DNA from: Bodo saltans
Lineage: Eukaryota; Euglenozoa; Kinetoplastea; Eubodonida; Bodonidae
DNA: 31,151 nucleotides
Assembly (NCBI GenBank): GCA_001460835.1
Contig: CYKH01001629.1
Coordinates: 41,963-73,113 of the forward strand
Direction of reading: 5' to 3'
Below, in pieces: positions 19,101-27,032 of the stretch; the first letter of the stretch is position 1; every line of letters begins with the position of its first letter. Under the pieces are notes generated by a model, which was not told where the DNA came from, ran no database searches, and was given only the letters and a program-made list of their open reading frames with translations. Both the position numbers and the translations under genes were made by a program.

Positions 19101-21629
19101 AGCCGCAACGGATCGCCGTCCCCAAGTGGGCCAATGGAGAATGTTGCCGACGGTTCTATTCGACTAGAGCGTGACGCTGCCTTTTCGACTGTCACAGAAG
19201 CTGCCCTGCCTGTCAACCCTCGTGCACCGCTTCATCTCTCCACCATTGTATCGCCGCATCAGCCAGTTATTGTTGATGTGAGCGCCGAGCGCTTTGACAA
19301 CGCGCCGAGTGGAGAAGCGAGTTCTGATCCTTACGAAAATTCTAGTGGCGGCGGACGACAGATGCAAACCACTCCCGCCACGAATCAGCCGCCACCATCG
19401 CTCTTGGAACGATATCCATCAGGCGAACACGACACGCACACATCAGGAGGCACCGATGAGGCCAGCATTGAGCCTACAGCGGACCAAAACGTTGTAGCGT
19501 TGGCCGAAGAATCGCCCCTGGGGCCCTCAGCTGCAATTGGGGGTCCGTTTCCGAGCGGAGGTAGTCAAGCACACCTCAACAACAACAACAATGGTGCGTC
19601 TTTGGGTCAGCAACATCATCAAGATTCGATTGCGTACGAAGGCTCTCCGAGTCGGGCTGCCTCGTTCTTAGGGATCGACGCTTTCCCTTCCACTTCCGAT
19701 GGACAGTACACAGTGAGCAGACGAGTCTCGCCCAGTGTCGAGTCTGACGGACAATGTACAAGCCCTCTCGTCGAGAGCAAGGAGGGAGAGGACGGAGGTT
19801 GCATTACGCCAGCAGAAAAGAACTACCACCCGTCTGGACAGGTGCCGGCACCACATTCAGCACTGGTATCCACCAACTACAGTCACAATGCGGGCGGCGT
19901 CGGCGTGGCAACAACATCCGCAACTGCCGCGTCGTTGTTGTTTGAAAAGTCCAACATTATCTCCGCTACGACCCTCGCACCAAATGTTACCTTGACGAGA
20001 TCCATTCCGTTGTTAGGTCATACTCTGGCATCGCTGGTGAACACAACGCACCGGTTCCCGTTTGATGATGCTTGGTTTTTACTCATGCTGGAAGTTCAAA
20101 AGTTGAAATCCAAGATGGTGGATGCGTTTTGCGGACCTTTGGTGGTCACACCCTCGAGCAGCCGACAACAACGCCACGATGAGGGAGCCGCTATCACCGA
20201 CGTCAGCAACGCGCACCTCCATGCGGTGGCCGCGTTGTTTTCTGGTTCTTTGTCTGCTGAAGATGATGAACTTCTCGCACGCTACGTATCCACAGGGGCA
20301 TATTCCTCGACGTCGGCCTCACCTGCTCCACCTCCTGCGCCACTTCATCCCACCAACAGCATCTCTGAGGACTTGTTCTTCCCGACCAAGACACAGCTTT
20401 ACAACCCACCAACTCCTGCCTCGTCACCCAAAGGCGCAGCACGATATGGGCTCAAAGGAAGTAACATGTTACCACTTTTGCTCGATGTCGTCATGACGAG
20501 ACGACTTTTTGTCACGCACGTCGGGGTGGAGGGGGCTGGTGCGGCAACTGTACTTCTACGGCTTGGTGGTGGTGGGGCGGGAAGCGATGCAGGGAATAGT
20601 ACATCGCTGCCACAAGGGCCTGGGATTATGTTGATGGCACAGCGAGGTGCATCGTTTTACCTAAACCCAACATCATCATCCCAACAATCACAACATCGAG
20701 AAGGCACTTCATCAGCATCGCCGTTTATTGAACGACCCTCTCCCGTATCACCAGCGACAGACAGTGGCAGTGTCTCGACCCAAACCTTTCACGGGTCTTT
20801 GAACCAGCAAACTCAGGCATCGTCGTCAAATCCGTTAGCATCAACGGAGTTGCAGCAACGCCACATAGCAACAAGCACGAGTGCTAACGGGTCACCGTGG
20901 TCGCTAGCGCCGCACACTACCACCGCACCACCAAACGAAGCTAGCCACACTACCACCGCACCACCAAACGAAGCTAGCGATGAATTGCACGGAGCACCTT
21001 CATCACATGCTGCACAATCCACAGTGTCCTTGGTATTGTTTCCACGACACCGCAGCAACAGCACAACTACCACCACCACATCTGCACCACAGGCGTCATC
21101 ATCGTCTGTCCATCGCAGCAGCCTCTCAGCCTCTTCATCACTCGCGCTTGCCCCGTCAACGGCCGCCCCACGCGTTGCATTGTTGTCGCATCAAGATGCG
21201 TACCTTGGTGAATGGAAAAGCGGGCAACGCCACGGCTTTGGTCTCTATGAATACCCGTCACCCTCATCACCTGTACCCGCCATGACAGCACACAACAACA
21301 ATGCCTTCTACTTGATATTTGCGGATGCGGAAAATCCTGCTCCGGTGGTGAAGGACTTGTACCTTGGTCATTGGGCCAACGGGAAGCGCCATGGTCCAGG
21401 CTATTACGTACGTGTCACGCAGCAGCAGCAGTCACAACAACAGCAATCACCCCAGCAGCAGCACCGTGGCTACCAGAGCCCCCTAAGGACTCCAACAGGT
21501 GGGGGCACACCTTCAGCAGCGACAAGGTGGATCACCTGTGTGATCTATGGCGAGTGGCAGCAGGATGCGTTGCAAAAAACGACGTGGTATGGGGTGACGG
21601 AGAGCTCTGGGCCGTGTGAATGCGTATGA
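16152..21629 (+). CDS. MORN-repeat protein, C-terminal part of the split giant gene
   Basis: 1825 residues if started at ATG 16152, though this is probably not a native start. After a long Ser/Gln/Gly-rich region, helical blocks appear at about 590-745 (FRLRRRLINDVIEAEHEGRD, then LELEFQLVCLAQLEEMYRGD) and 860-945. Another FPFDDA-W segment follows near residue 1305. The C-terminus has MORN repeats: YLGEWKSGQRHGFGLYEY at about 1683, YLGHWANGKRHGPGYY at about 1737, and a degenerate third (IYGEWQQDA) at about 1798. MORN repeats occur in membrane-apposed cytoskeletal proteins and bind lipids or proteins. The stop lies at the junction of a 47-bp tandem duplication. It is best read with the preceding frame as one gene. 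Confidence 0.8.
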   Translation: MPMTTTGSSSSLLHYHLFPQTNSPSFNGATVVGPHGIGTCSVIAPASAAGAGGAATFTPVLRSPMTPSKTPQAGGGSYGNSPYSTGLRSSPSRLSVRTQDIHDLVDRQLDLMRRGRGSSDADDAHSFSARDVLQQQSHRLLGSGALPSSFLSTASITGGPGSSIASVADPSMFPTFSRGSVTESSYSTLMDRSQPNSFRLASAQNSSPNKQPQQQHQHRSGGGGASYHRPDSMLQQQHHLRLQSNATNGSSTSQLETIMTSGGSTPYAQRSPHDSDNKDGGAWPPAVFRQGLSGVTGDSPAHHHSTRRVVQITSPNQANGQEASATPTTATSATGGTATTSGGSMHRLRFPSWPSAVVLSSSTSHNLFSQDKESKESRSFTDSSSVEGGGAGGDGGSESMSLRAGQMGIGAEEHEQQGLQQAEVPPQAPPSASPQGFVPTPPSAPLPLSTPLRQVVAKPSSLAAEVVAADPNIPNSSNAPHRVSVTASPLRQHDERFTSPTGYDVYLAATPIQLLQQHNNNTPNVPAGQSSPLRRYDDSTATTGVAATFATTFAGAAAAPRPPSASAVTKNGEIILPKPRPPQEHAYQRSRQGLFNGIDEDAIKHPDEFIAAVFRLRRRLINDVIEAEHEGRDLVRECESAGRHVLTVARHSPQKLQDVALYHFVVGNPWDSGASQESVSRNAVEQTEQRARRDSLELEFQLVCLAQLEEMYRGDVIAEFIHRFVLVRGWYEAIFEGLILAAPVTTTEDVEMTGAVATIAAPVVVSTVQDIVGQHRESGEGGQQQAVVSDGSTSGAGSSPPMLAGENTGGYVSPLLPKESLGEALASQIDESGDHPLHDNHQSPAAADIINALENEQSAEFQYLVEVEAASARNLLLNAQIEFISAARKEQRHSQLRALEDAIHIVVNQTEPTRRREVEKLWRNSRNVETAPFMRERFVLLFTIHTPPERSDDGSVGAQQHTKDDDPQQEHQQPLSLPDAAEVSRNGSPSPSGPMENVADGSIRLERDAAFSTVTEAALPVNPRAPLHLSTIVSPHQPVIVDVSAERFDNAPSGEASSDPYENSSGGGRQMQTTPATNQPPPSLLERYPSGEHDTHTSGGTDEASIEPTADQNVVALAEESPLGPSAAIGGPFPSGGSQAHLNNNNNGASLGQQHHQDSIAYEGSPSRAASFLGIDAFPSTSDGQYTVSRRVSPSVESDGQCTSPLVESKEGEDGGCITPAEKNYHPSGQVPAPHSALVSTNYSHNAGGVGVATTSATAASLLFEKSNIISATTLAPNVTLTRSIPLLGHTLASLVNTTHRFPFDDAWFLLMLEVQKLKSKMVDAFCGPLVVTPSSSRQQRHDEGAAITDVSNAHLHAVAALFSGSLSAEDDELLARYVSTGAYSSTSASPAPPPAPLHPTNSISEDLFFPTKTQLYNPPTPASSPKGAARYGLKGSNMLPLLLDVVMTRRLFVTHVGVEGAGAATVLLRLGGGGAGSDAGNSTSLPQGPGIMLMAQRGASFYLNPTSSSQQSQHREGTSSASPFIERPSPVSPATDSGSVSTQTFHGSLNQQTQASSSNPLASTELQQRHIATSTSANGSPWSLAPHTTTAPPNEASHTTTAPPNEASDELHGAPSSHAAQSTVSLVLFPRHRSNSTTTTTTSAPQASSSSVHRSSLSASSSLALAPSTAAPRVALLSHQDAYLGEWKSGQRHGFGLYEYPSPSSPVPAMTAHNNNAFYLIFADAENPAPVVKDLYLGHWANGKRHGPGYYVRVTQQQQSQQQQSPQQQHRGYQSPLRTPTGGGTPSAATRWITCVIYGEWQQDALQKTTWYGVTESSGPCECV
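20913..20978 (+). repeat. Perfect 33-bp in-frame tandem duplication
   Basis: Copies at 20913-20945 and 20946-20978 are identical. They encode HTTTAPPNEAS twice in the Ser/Thr-rich linker before the MORN repeats. Confidence 0.95.
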
Positions 21630-21674
21630 CGTGGTATGGGGTGACGGAGAGCTCTGGGCCGTGTGAATGCGTGT
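21581..21674 (+). repeat. 47-bp tandem duplication across the stop codon
   Basis: Copies at 21581-21627 and 21628-21674 match at 46 of 47 positions. The first copy is coding and the second is 3' UTR. The TGA stop at 21627-21629 is formed at the junction. Reading through a single copy would also end in CECV and TGA, so the protein end is unchanged. Confidence 0.95.
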
Positions 21675-21981
21675 GAAGAAGATGTGTGTTATGTTTGTGG
21701 ATGGAATAAAATGAATAAATGTTGACGACGAAGCGACGAAGTGTTGATGTGTTGATGTGTGGTGTGGGGTGAACGTCTGAGGGTATCCAAACTCTTGAAA
21801 ATGTACAAGTAGAGTAACCATATACACACTGGGATTCCTTTCGTTGGAGCCTCCACTCTCATTTTCTCCAACAGTGTACACTATCTTGTTTCTATGCTCG
21901 TGCGTTTCATTTTTTCTTTCCATAGTTAGGCAGTTAGTCTCAGTTAGGGGTTTCCCCCTTTTTTTTCAAAAAAGAAGAATT
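21630..21981. other. Intergenic spacer with short direct repeats
   Basis: No gene seen. It contains the second copy of the 47-bp repeat and small tandem repeats near 21725-21755. A pyrimidine tract at about 21906-21920 is followed by AG at 21924-21925. A TTG-initiated upstream extension of the next frame lacks any ATG and is not accepted. Confidence 0.55.
21906..21925 (+). promoter_or_regulatory. Predicted spliced-leader acceptor for the 21982 gene
   Basis: TTTCATTTTTTCTTTCCAT precedes AG at 21924-21925. The first ATG in the transcript would be 21982, giving a 56-nt 5' UTR. Confidence 0.5.
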
Positions 21982-24900
21982 ATGTTTTATCATCAAGAAC
22001 AGGCACCAGAGATACTTGAGGAGCATCGTGCACGGGCCGGTGCACTTTTTTCAGCACTCGACTCAAAGTGGTCAGCTGCGTTAGGTGAAAGACCGTCGTC
22101 GATTGTTGCCGATGTTGTTGATCTGGACACCGATCAACAAGAGGGTGCATTGATGGTAGTGTTATCGACAACAGCAACAAGCCCCCGACCTCCGCCAACG
22201 TCGTCAAAACTTTCTTCTCGTCGACGAATGCTGATGAGGGCGCACCAACCCGTGAGCGCTTCTAGCCGCTTTGGAGTTCTTTCGAAGCATCAGCTTCACA
22301 CAAGCATACATCCGATTGATTTAACTCCTGAAGATGATGAAGGTCACAGTGACAGAGTAGACTTCATCAACCACAACGACGGCACCGATGGCGACGAAGG
22401 TATTGTATCTTCCTCGCTAGCCGCTCCCTATGGTGATGGTGGCTACCCAACGACAGCAACAACGCAAGCGCCGCGGCCCACTCCGCCGCCATCCTCCTCG
22501 TCCTCAGCATGGATTGCTCAATTGACTTCCGTAACGTTTGATGAAAGTTTCTTCCGCCTTGCGTTGTGCGCCGACGAGGACGGTCAATTCTCATCGTTAC
22601 AATTGCTGCTTCCGCTGTTTGTTGGGTATCCTCGTCAAAGAACTGCCGCGTCAACGACACCATTGGCTCCAGCAGTATCCTCCGTGCATGTGGCTCACTT
22701 ATGCCTCGCCAAAGAGACACAGACACGCGCTGCTAAAGATGATGTGTATCACCACCTTGACGATGACCATGACACAGACATCGACTGGCGGCCGATTCAG
22801 GGAATAAAGTTACCTCACCCTCCTCCAATCTCAACGGCAGTGGTAAGTGCTTCCCGTGAAAACAGAGTAGATGCACATAGATTTCGTCCAACATCATCAC
22901 ACGAACTCGTGATCCGCCCTGAATTCCCTGACAATGACCAGCTCCATGCGCGCCTTCACGCCGCAGAGTTGCGCTTGGCGCTGACGATTTCGACGACTCG
23001 GGAGAACCTTGTTCGGTGTGTGGATCACGAAGCGCTGATGAGGGCCTACATTGAATTCGAAACGGTTGCGCTGATGTCCCCGCTATTAGAACTAGAAGCC
23101 GAGGCCCATCACAGTATCTTCTTGCTGTGGCTTGAGGAAGAATTTCTGCGAAGCTTGCTCGTTGGGCAACTCGGCTTATTGCGGTTAGAAGAGGCAGCAC
23201 GACTGACCATAGAGGGAAAGTGCTGGTCCTGCAAACTTACGAATCGAATTGACGCTGATTACAATGCAGATGCAATGTTTCAACGACTCGCTGACGAAGT
23301 GGTTGCGTATGTCCTTGCGAGAAAGCCTTATCACTTACATGACGAGCAAGGACGGCTCAGTCTGATTTCAAAACCTCACTCACAAAAACAGCACAAACAC
23401 GTGACGTCGCGACGACGAGGACAAGCACCACCAGAAACGGACGCGCCATGTGCCTTGGTGCTAGGCGACCGACGCTTTGAAGAACTTCTGCAAAGCTGGA
23501 CGCTGCTCTATTGCCCATGTCTGGCACTCGACGCCGAGCTGCGGCTCTTCCTCTCAGGGATTCCACTACCAGCAGATCCGCACCTCACGTGCGCGTTTGT
23601 TGCGTTGGTGGTGGGATCGTACGAAGACGTTGAGGGTGAATGCCTTTCTGAGCATGCTCTCTTTGTAGACAACTGCGCGCGCGAGTGGGACATCTTATGC
23701 GAATGGTCAAGTGTGACAGAACGCCTCGACGATTGGGAAGTTCGAGATAGACAACGTATCTGCGACTATGCACACCTCGAAATGCGCCGTGTTCTCATCG
23801 AAGTGCAATTGAGAGAGGCAGTGAGGGACGAAGTTGTGTCACGACTAACCCTCGACGGGAATCAATGCATGGACGACGACGCTGAAGCGAAGGAGAGCGG
23901 CTTCCTCGTGGAAGTTCAAGCAGCAACGACAACTGGAACTCCTGCTCTGCAACAGCAACGGGAGGACATCAATCACGAAGTCGAAGAACAAGAACAAGAA
24001 GCACGTGTCTGCAACACGATTGCGCTAGCAGCAGATAACGTCAGCTGTCATCCGGCATCCCATCTACAGGAGCTTCTTGACCGTCGCATGTTGCCAATGT
24101 CCTTCGCCCTTTTCTGTCGACTCCGTGAGTTGGAGTACACAGAGGCAATCTGCAGGAAATTGTCGTTTGACTTGAACGCCTGCTACATTCCTGAATTGTG
24201 TGATGCGTACGTGGCGCTGGAGCAGTCATGCCGAAAAAAACTTGACGAAGCGCAGTACACCGCCGTTCTAGCGCTCTTGTATCCACCTGCACATACAACA
24301 ACAACAACAACAACAACAACAACGGAGAGATTTTCGGCGTCAGCAGCAGAAGAAGGAAGTGATGATGTTGGTCACAACAGTAGTACCACAAATGATATGG
24401 AGAGCTCTGAGGTTGTTGCATGTCATGGGATCGATGGCCTACAACGCCATTGGATCATCGACAAAGAGACGAAGGCTCGCAATGAGTTGAAGTGCCTGAT
24501 GGACGATGAACACAAACAGTCCACTGATTTGGAGTTCGCGCACGCCCGCTGGACCGAAGGGTGTGTTGCCGCTGCGCTCGTTGCTGGTCGCTCGAGCCCG
24601 ACCCCCTCTCCGCGTAACCGCTCCGCATCACCGTCGGCCTCGATGTCTCGGTCTTCTTCTCCTGCCGGAAGCGTCGCATCGACAACGTTCTCCTTTAGGG
24701 AGCCTAGCCATTTTCTACATTGGGAACAGCAGCGGCGCAATCAGATTTCACTTCTTGAGATGCAGTGGTTTATCCAAGCAACATCCTTGTCTCGCGCTGT
24801 TCTGAGGCAAATTGCATCAGAATCTCTTCTTCGTGGCAGTACGTCAGGGATTTGGCGCGCTGCGGATGAAGCAGGTGCAGCGATTGCACGTGCACACGAC

Positions 24901-25278
24901 ATTCGTGGGCTTCTGCGAAGCGAAGAAGGTGATCGTAGTCGGCTCGTCGCTGCGCGTTATTTTCACATCGCGGAATTTGAAGAGCAGGCCGCAATGATGC
25001 GGAGCGTCGTCACGGATATTCTTGTGATTCAACGAAATGCTCAAGAAGAGATCGCGTGTCTTCTCCTCTCATTTGAAGAGACGCTTCAACGCCATTCCAT
25101 CGAAGAAGCTGCGAAGGCTGAAGAAGAAGTATTTTATGTCAGCCTGAAGATGCCCAAAAGGGTTGCTGACCCCAACCGAGACGCTTGCGGCAACAACAAT
25201 TTTGCTCAGCAGCTTCTTACGGATTTAGTTCGGTACGACATCTGCGATCTGGACCTTGCTCGCATCGCGTTTGTTTAA
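21982..25278 (+). CDS. Large helix-rich protein of unknown function
   Basis: 1098 residues from ATG 21982, the first ATG after the predicted acceptor. The first 300 residues are loop-rich with Ser, Asp and His stretches. From about residue 315 it is mainly amphipathic helix with abundant Glu, Leu, Arg and Ala (for example LLELEAEAHHSIFLLWLEEE). One CxxC (CWSC) lies near residue 416. An (ACA)n tract at about 24296-24322 gives a Thr run, and a Ser/Pro/Arg-rich segment lies near 24588-24690. There is no signal peptide, membrane helix or catalytic motif. The long helical blocks resemble those in the C-terminal half of the preceding giant protein in style, but I cannot show homology. A structural coiled-coil or helical-array role is an inference. 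Confidence 0.8.
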   Translation: MFYHQEQAPEILEEHRARAGALFSALDSKWSAALGERPSSIVADVVDLDTDQQEGALMVVLSTTATSPRPPPTSSKLSSRRRMLMRAHQPVSASSRFGVLSKHQLHTSIHPIDLTPEDDEGHSDRVDFINHNDGTDGDEGIVSSSLAAPYGDGGYPTTATTQAPRPTPPPSSSSSAWIAQLTSVTFDESFFRLALCADEDGQFSSLQLLLPLFVGYPRQRTAASTTPLAPAVSSVHVAHLCLAKETQTRAAKDDVYHHLDDDHDTDIDWRPIQGIKLPHPPPISTAVVSASRENRVDAHRFRPTSSHELVIRPEFPDNDQLHARLHAAELRLALTISTTRENLVRCVDHEALMRAYIEFETVALMSPLLELEAEAHHSIFLLWLEEEFLRSLLVGQLGLLRLEEAARLTIEGKCWSCKLTNRIDADYNADAMFQRLADEVVAYVLARKPYHLHDEQGRLSLISKPHSQKQHKHVTSRRRGQAPPETDAPCALVLGDRRFEELLQSWTLLYCPCLALDAELRLFLSGIPLPADPHLTCAFVALVVGSYEDVEGECLSEHALFVDNCAREWDILCEWSSVTERLDDWEVRDRQRICDYAHLEMRRVLIEVQLREAVRDEVVSRLTLDGNQCMDDDAEAKESGFLVEVQAATTTGTPALQQQREDINHEVEEQEQEARVCNTIALAADNVSCHPASHLQELLDRRMLPMSFALFCRLRELEYTEAICRKLSFDLNACYIPELCDAYVALEQSCRKKLDEAQYTAVLALLYPPAHTTTTTTTTTTERFSASAAEEGSDDVGHNSSTTNDMESSEVVACHGIDGLQRHWIIDKETKARNELKCLMDDEHKQSTDLEFAHARWTEGCVAAALVAGRSSPTPSPRNRSASPSASMSRSSSPAGSVASTTFSFREPSHFLHWEQQRRNQISLLEMQWFIQATSLSRAVLRQIASESLLRGSTSGIWRAADEAGAAIARAHDIRGLLRSEEGDRSRLVAARYFHIAEFEEQAAMMRSVVTDILVIQRNAQEEIACLLLSFEETLQRHSIEEAAKAEEEVFYVSLKMPKRVADPNRDACGNNNFAQQLLTDLVRYDICDLDLARIAFV

Positions 25279-25420
25279 AGCAGTCAACATTTTACGATGT
25301 GGCTCAAATGTGAAGTGTACGAAACTCTTGTTTTTCCTTTCTTGTGTGTACATTGTGTGACTCTGTTTCTTCAGATCGTGATCGTTTGACAGAGCTTTTC
25401 GTTGTCAGCCGAACAGCATC

Positions 25421-25449
25421 ACTTTTTCCCTTTGCATGATTCGGTTAAG
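25421..25449 (+). promoter_or_regulatory. Predicted spliced-leader acceptor for the lipase gene
   Basis: A T/C tract is followed by AG at 25448-25449. This lies after the in-frame ATG at 25436, so that ATG would be absent from the mRNA. The first ATG left is 25547. Confidence 0.5.
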
Positions 25450-25546
25450 AAAAAAGAGAATTCGTTTCGCGAAATCAACCGACATTCAAAGCCAAAAAAA
25501 AGAGAAAGTGACCAAACCTCAGCGTGAACATTTACCCCATCAAAGA

Positions 25547-26734
25547 ATGCGGGTCCCACACCAAGACCGCTCTTGCGTTCTCGTGTCGACGATTGTGGTT
25601 CTCCTTGTTTGCCAAGTGAACGCATTCACTGAGTTCTACCCTGTGTGTGACCAGGTGACTCTGTTAGGCTTCCCTTGCCAGACGCACATTGTGACCACCG
25701 CAGATGGCTTTCAGCTAAGCGTCAACAGAATCCCACCAAAGATGGAGGGTGCCTACCCAGTGTACCTTCAGCACGGTTTGCTGGATACGTCTGTGACGTG
25801 GGTGGCAAACGCCTACGCGAACCAAAACTTGGCCACGATCCTGCACAACGCTGGTTACGACGTGTGGATGAGCAACGCCCGAGGCAACCATTACAGCATG
25901 GGGAACACGCAGTACTCACAGAGCGACCCGAACTATTGGTTGCGTATTGACATGGACTGGATGGCCAAGTATGACTTACCCGCCGTCATCGATTACATTT
26001 TAGCAAATGTGACGAATCACACCAAACTTTCGTATGTTGGACACTCACAGGGCGGTATGATGGGTTTCGCTGGGTTCAGCACGTGGAACCCAGAGTACGC
26101 CAAGAAGGTCGACGTATTCGTCGCGCTTGCCCCAGCATGCCGTGTGGGACAGACGACAAGTTTCCTGATCAAGCTGCTCGCGGACTTAGACGTTGACGCG
26201 ATTTTTGAAATTTTTGGATTGAAGGAATTTCTTGCCAATGATTGGCTGTTGCGCCAAATCGCCTCTTTCTGTGGGGACCTCGGTGGCATATGCCCCGATA
26301 TTCTGGACATCATCGTGGGCGATGGAAATCCTGCAAATATCAATCAGAGTCAGATCGACACCATCCTGCGCTACGACCCTGGTGGTACGAGTGTTAACAA
26401 CATGGTGCACTGGGCGCAAGAAGTGCGCAGCGGTGAGTTTCAGGCGCACGACTACGGCTCTGTCCAAAATCAAGTGTTTTACAACTCCACGACTGCACCA
26501 AAGTACAATTTGAGTGCAATGCAAGGCCCTCCTACTTTTATTTTCTCAGGCTCCAATGACGCGCTCGCGGACCCGCAAGACGTCGAGTGGATTGTGGCAT
26601 CCCTTCCTGCCTCCGTGATGAAGGGCTCGACGGTCATCAACGGGTTTGCTCACATGGATTTTGTATGGGGCCTTGATGCGTACTCGCTCCTGTACCCACA
26701 GATCTTGCAGTTGATTGAGCAGTATCGGTCGTAA
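25547..26734 (+). CDS. Lysosomal/secreted acid lipase (alpha/beta hydrolase, AB-hydrolase-associated lipase family)
   Basis: 395 residues, close to human acid and gastric lipases (398-399). It hydrolyses acylglycerols or cholesteryl esters in an acidic lumen or outside the cell. ATG 25547 is chosen because it gives a classic signal peptide (basic start, core VLVSTIVVLLVCQV, likely cut after VNA) and is the first ATG after the predicted acceptor. ATG 25436 would add a 37-residue Lys/Arg-rich leader that hides the signal. The catalytic triad is complete: S167 in GHSQGG, D338 in SGSNDALADP and H369 in AHMDFVWG. The oxyanion-side motif QHGLLD and the family block WMSNARGNHYS are present. Several N-glycosylation sequons fit passage through the secretory route. 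The gene is undamaged. Confidence 0.95.
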   Translation: MRVPHQDRSCVLVSTIVVLLVCQVNAFTEFYPVCDQVTLLGFPCQTHIVTTADGFQLSVNRIPPKMEGAYPVYLQHGLLDTSVTWVANAYANQNLATILHNAGYDVWMSNARGNHYSMGNTQYSQSDPNYWLRIDMDWMAKYDLPAVIDYILANVTNHTKLSYVGHSQGGMMGFAGFSTWNPEYAKKVDVFVALAPACRVGQTTSFLIKLLADLDVDAIFEIFGLKEFLANDWLLRQIASFCGDLGGICPDILDIIVGDGNPANINQSQIDTILRYDPGGTSVNNMVHWAQEVRSGEFQAHDYGSVQNQVFYNSTTAPKYNLSAMQGPPTFIFSGSNDALADPQDVEWIVASLPASVMKGSTVINGFAHMDFVWGLDAYSLLYPQILQLIEQYRS

Positions 26735-27032
26735 ATACACAACATTTTTCCTCGCCTCTCCTCCCACTCTCACTCTCTCGTGCCCATTATCACCATCGAG
26801 GTCAACGTTTTGTGTTGTGTGTATGTCTCAATAGTGACTCTTTACTCCTGTGTCCTCATCAAATGGAGAGAGCGAGAAAGAGGGGTCATGTTTTCGAAAA
26901 GACTCCCTGTTGCTAAGTTCAAAAACATTTTTTCTGAAAAAAAAACAATTTTTGCTGAAAAATCACATTTTTTCACTTCATCTTCTTCTTTGACAAACAA
27001 AATTCAGTAGTAAAGCCCTGTTGATTTCTTTG
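26735..27032. other. Intergenic spacer and leader of the protease gene
   Basis: No gene accepted. It has CT-rich sequence at about 26750-26780 and A/T runs with short repeats near 26920-26970. A pyrimidine tract (about 26966-26990) with AG at 27006-27007 sits just before ATG 27033. A 76-codon frame here starts at GTG and is Lys/Phe/Ser-rich, like a translated UTR. Confidence 0.5.
26966..27007 (+). promoter_or_regulatory. Predicted spliced-leader acceptor for the Deg protease gene
   Basis: TTTTTTCACTTCATCTTCTT precedes AG at 27006-27007. The first ATG is at 27033, giving a 25-nt leader. Confidence 0.55.

Noticed and set aside
21844-21981. N-terminal extension of the 21982 gene with a hydrophobic segment that could pass for a signal anchor
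   Set aside because: There is no ATG in the extension, and the predicted splice acceptor at 21925 lies inside it. The hydrophobic residues come from translating the pyrimidine tract.
26780-27010. A 76-codon frame with a hydrophobic start between the lipase and protease genes
   Set aside because: It starts at GTG, its hydrophobic and Lys/Phe parts follow T- and A-rich UTR tracts, and it overlaps the polypyrimidine tract of the next gene.
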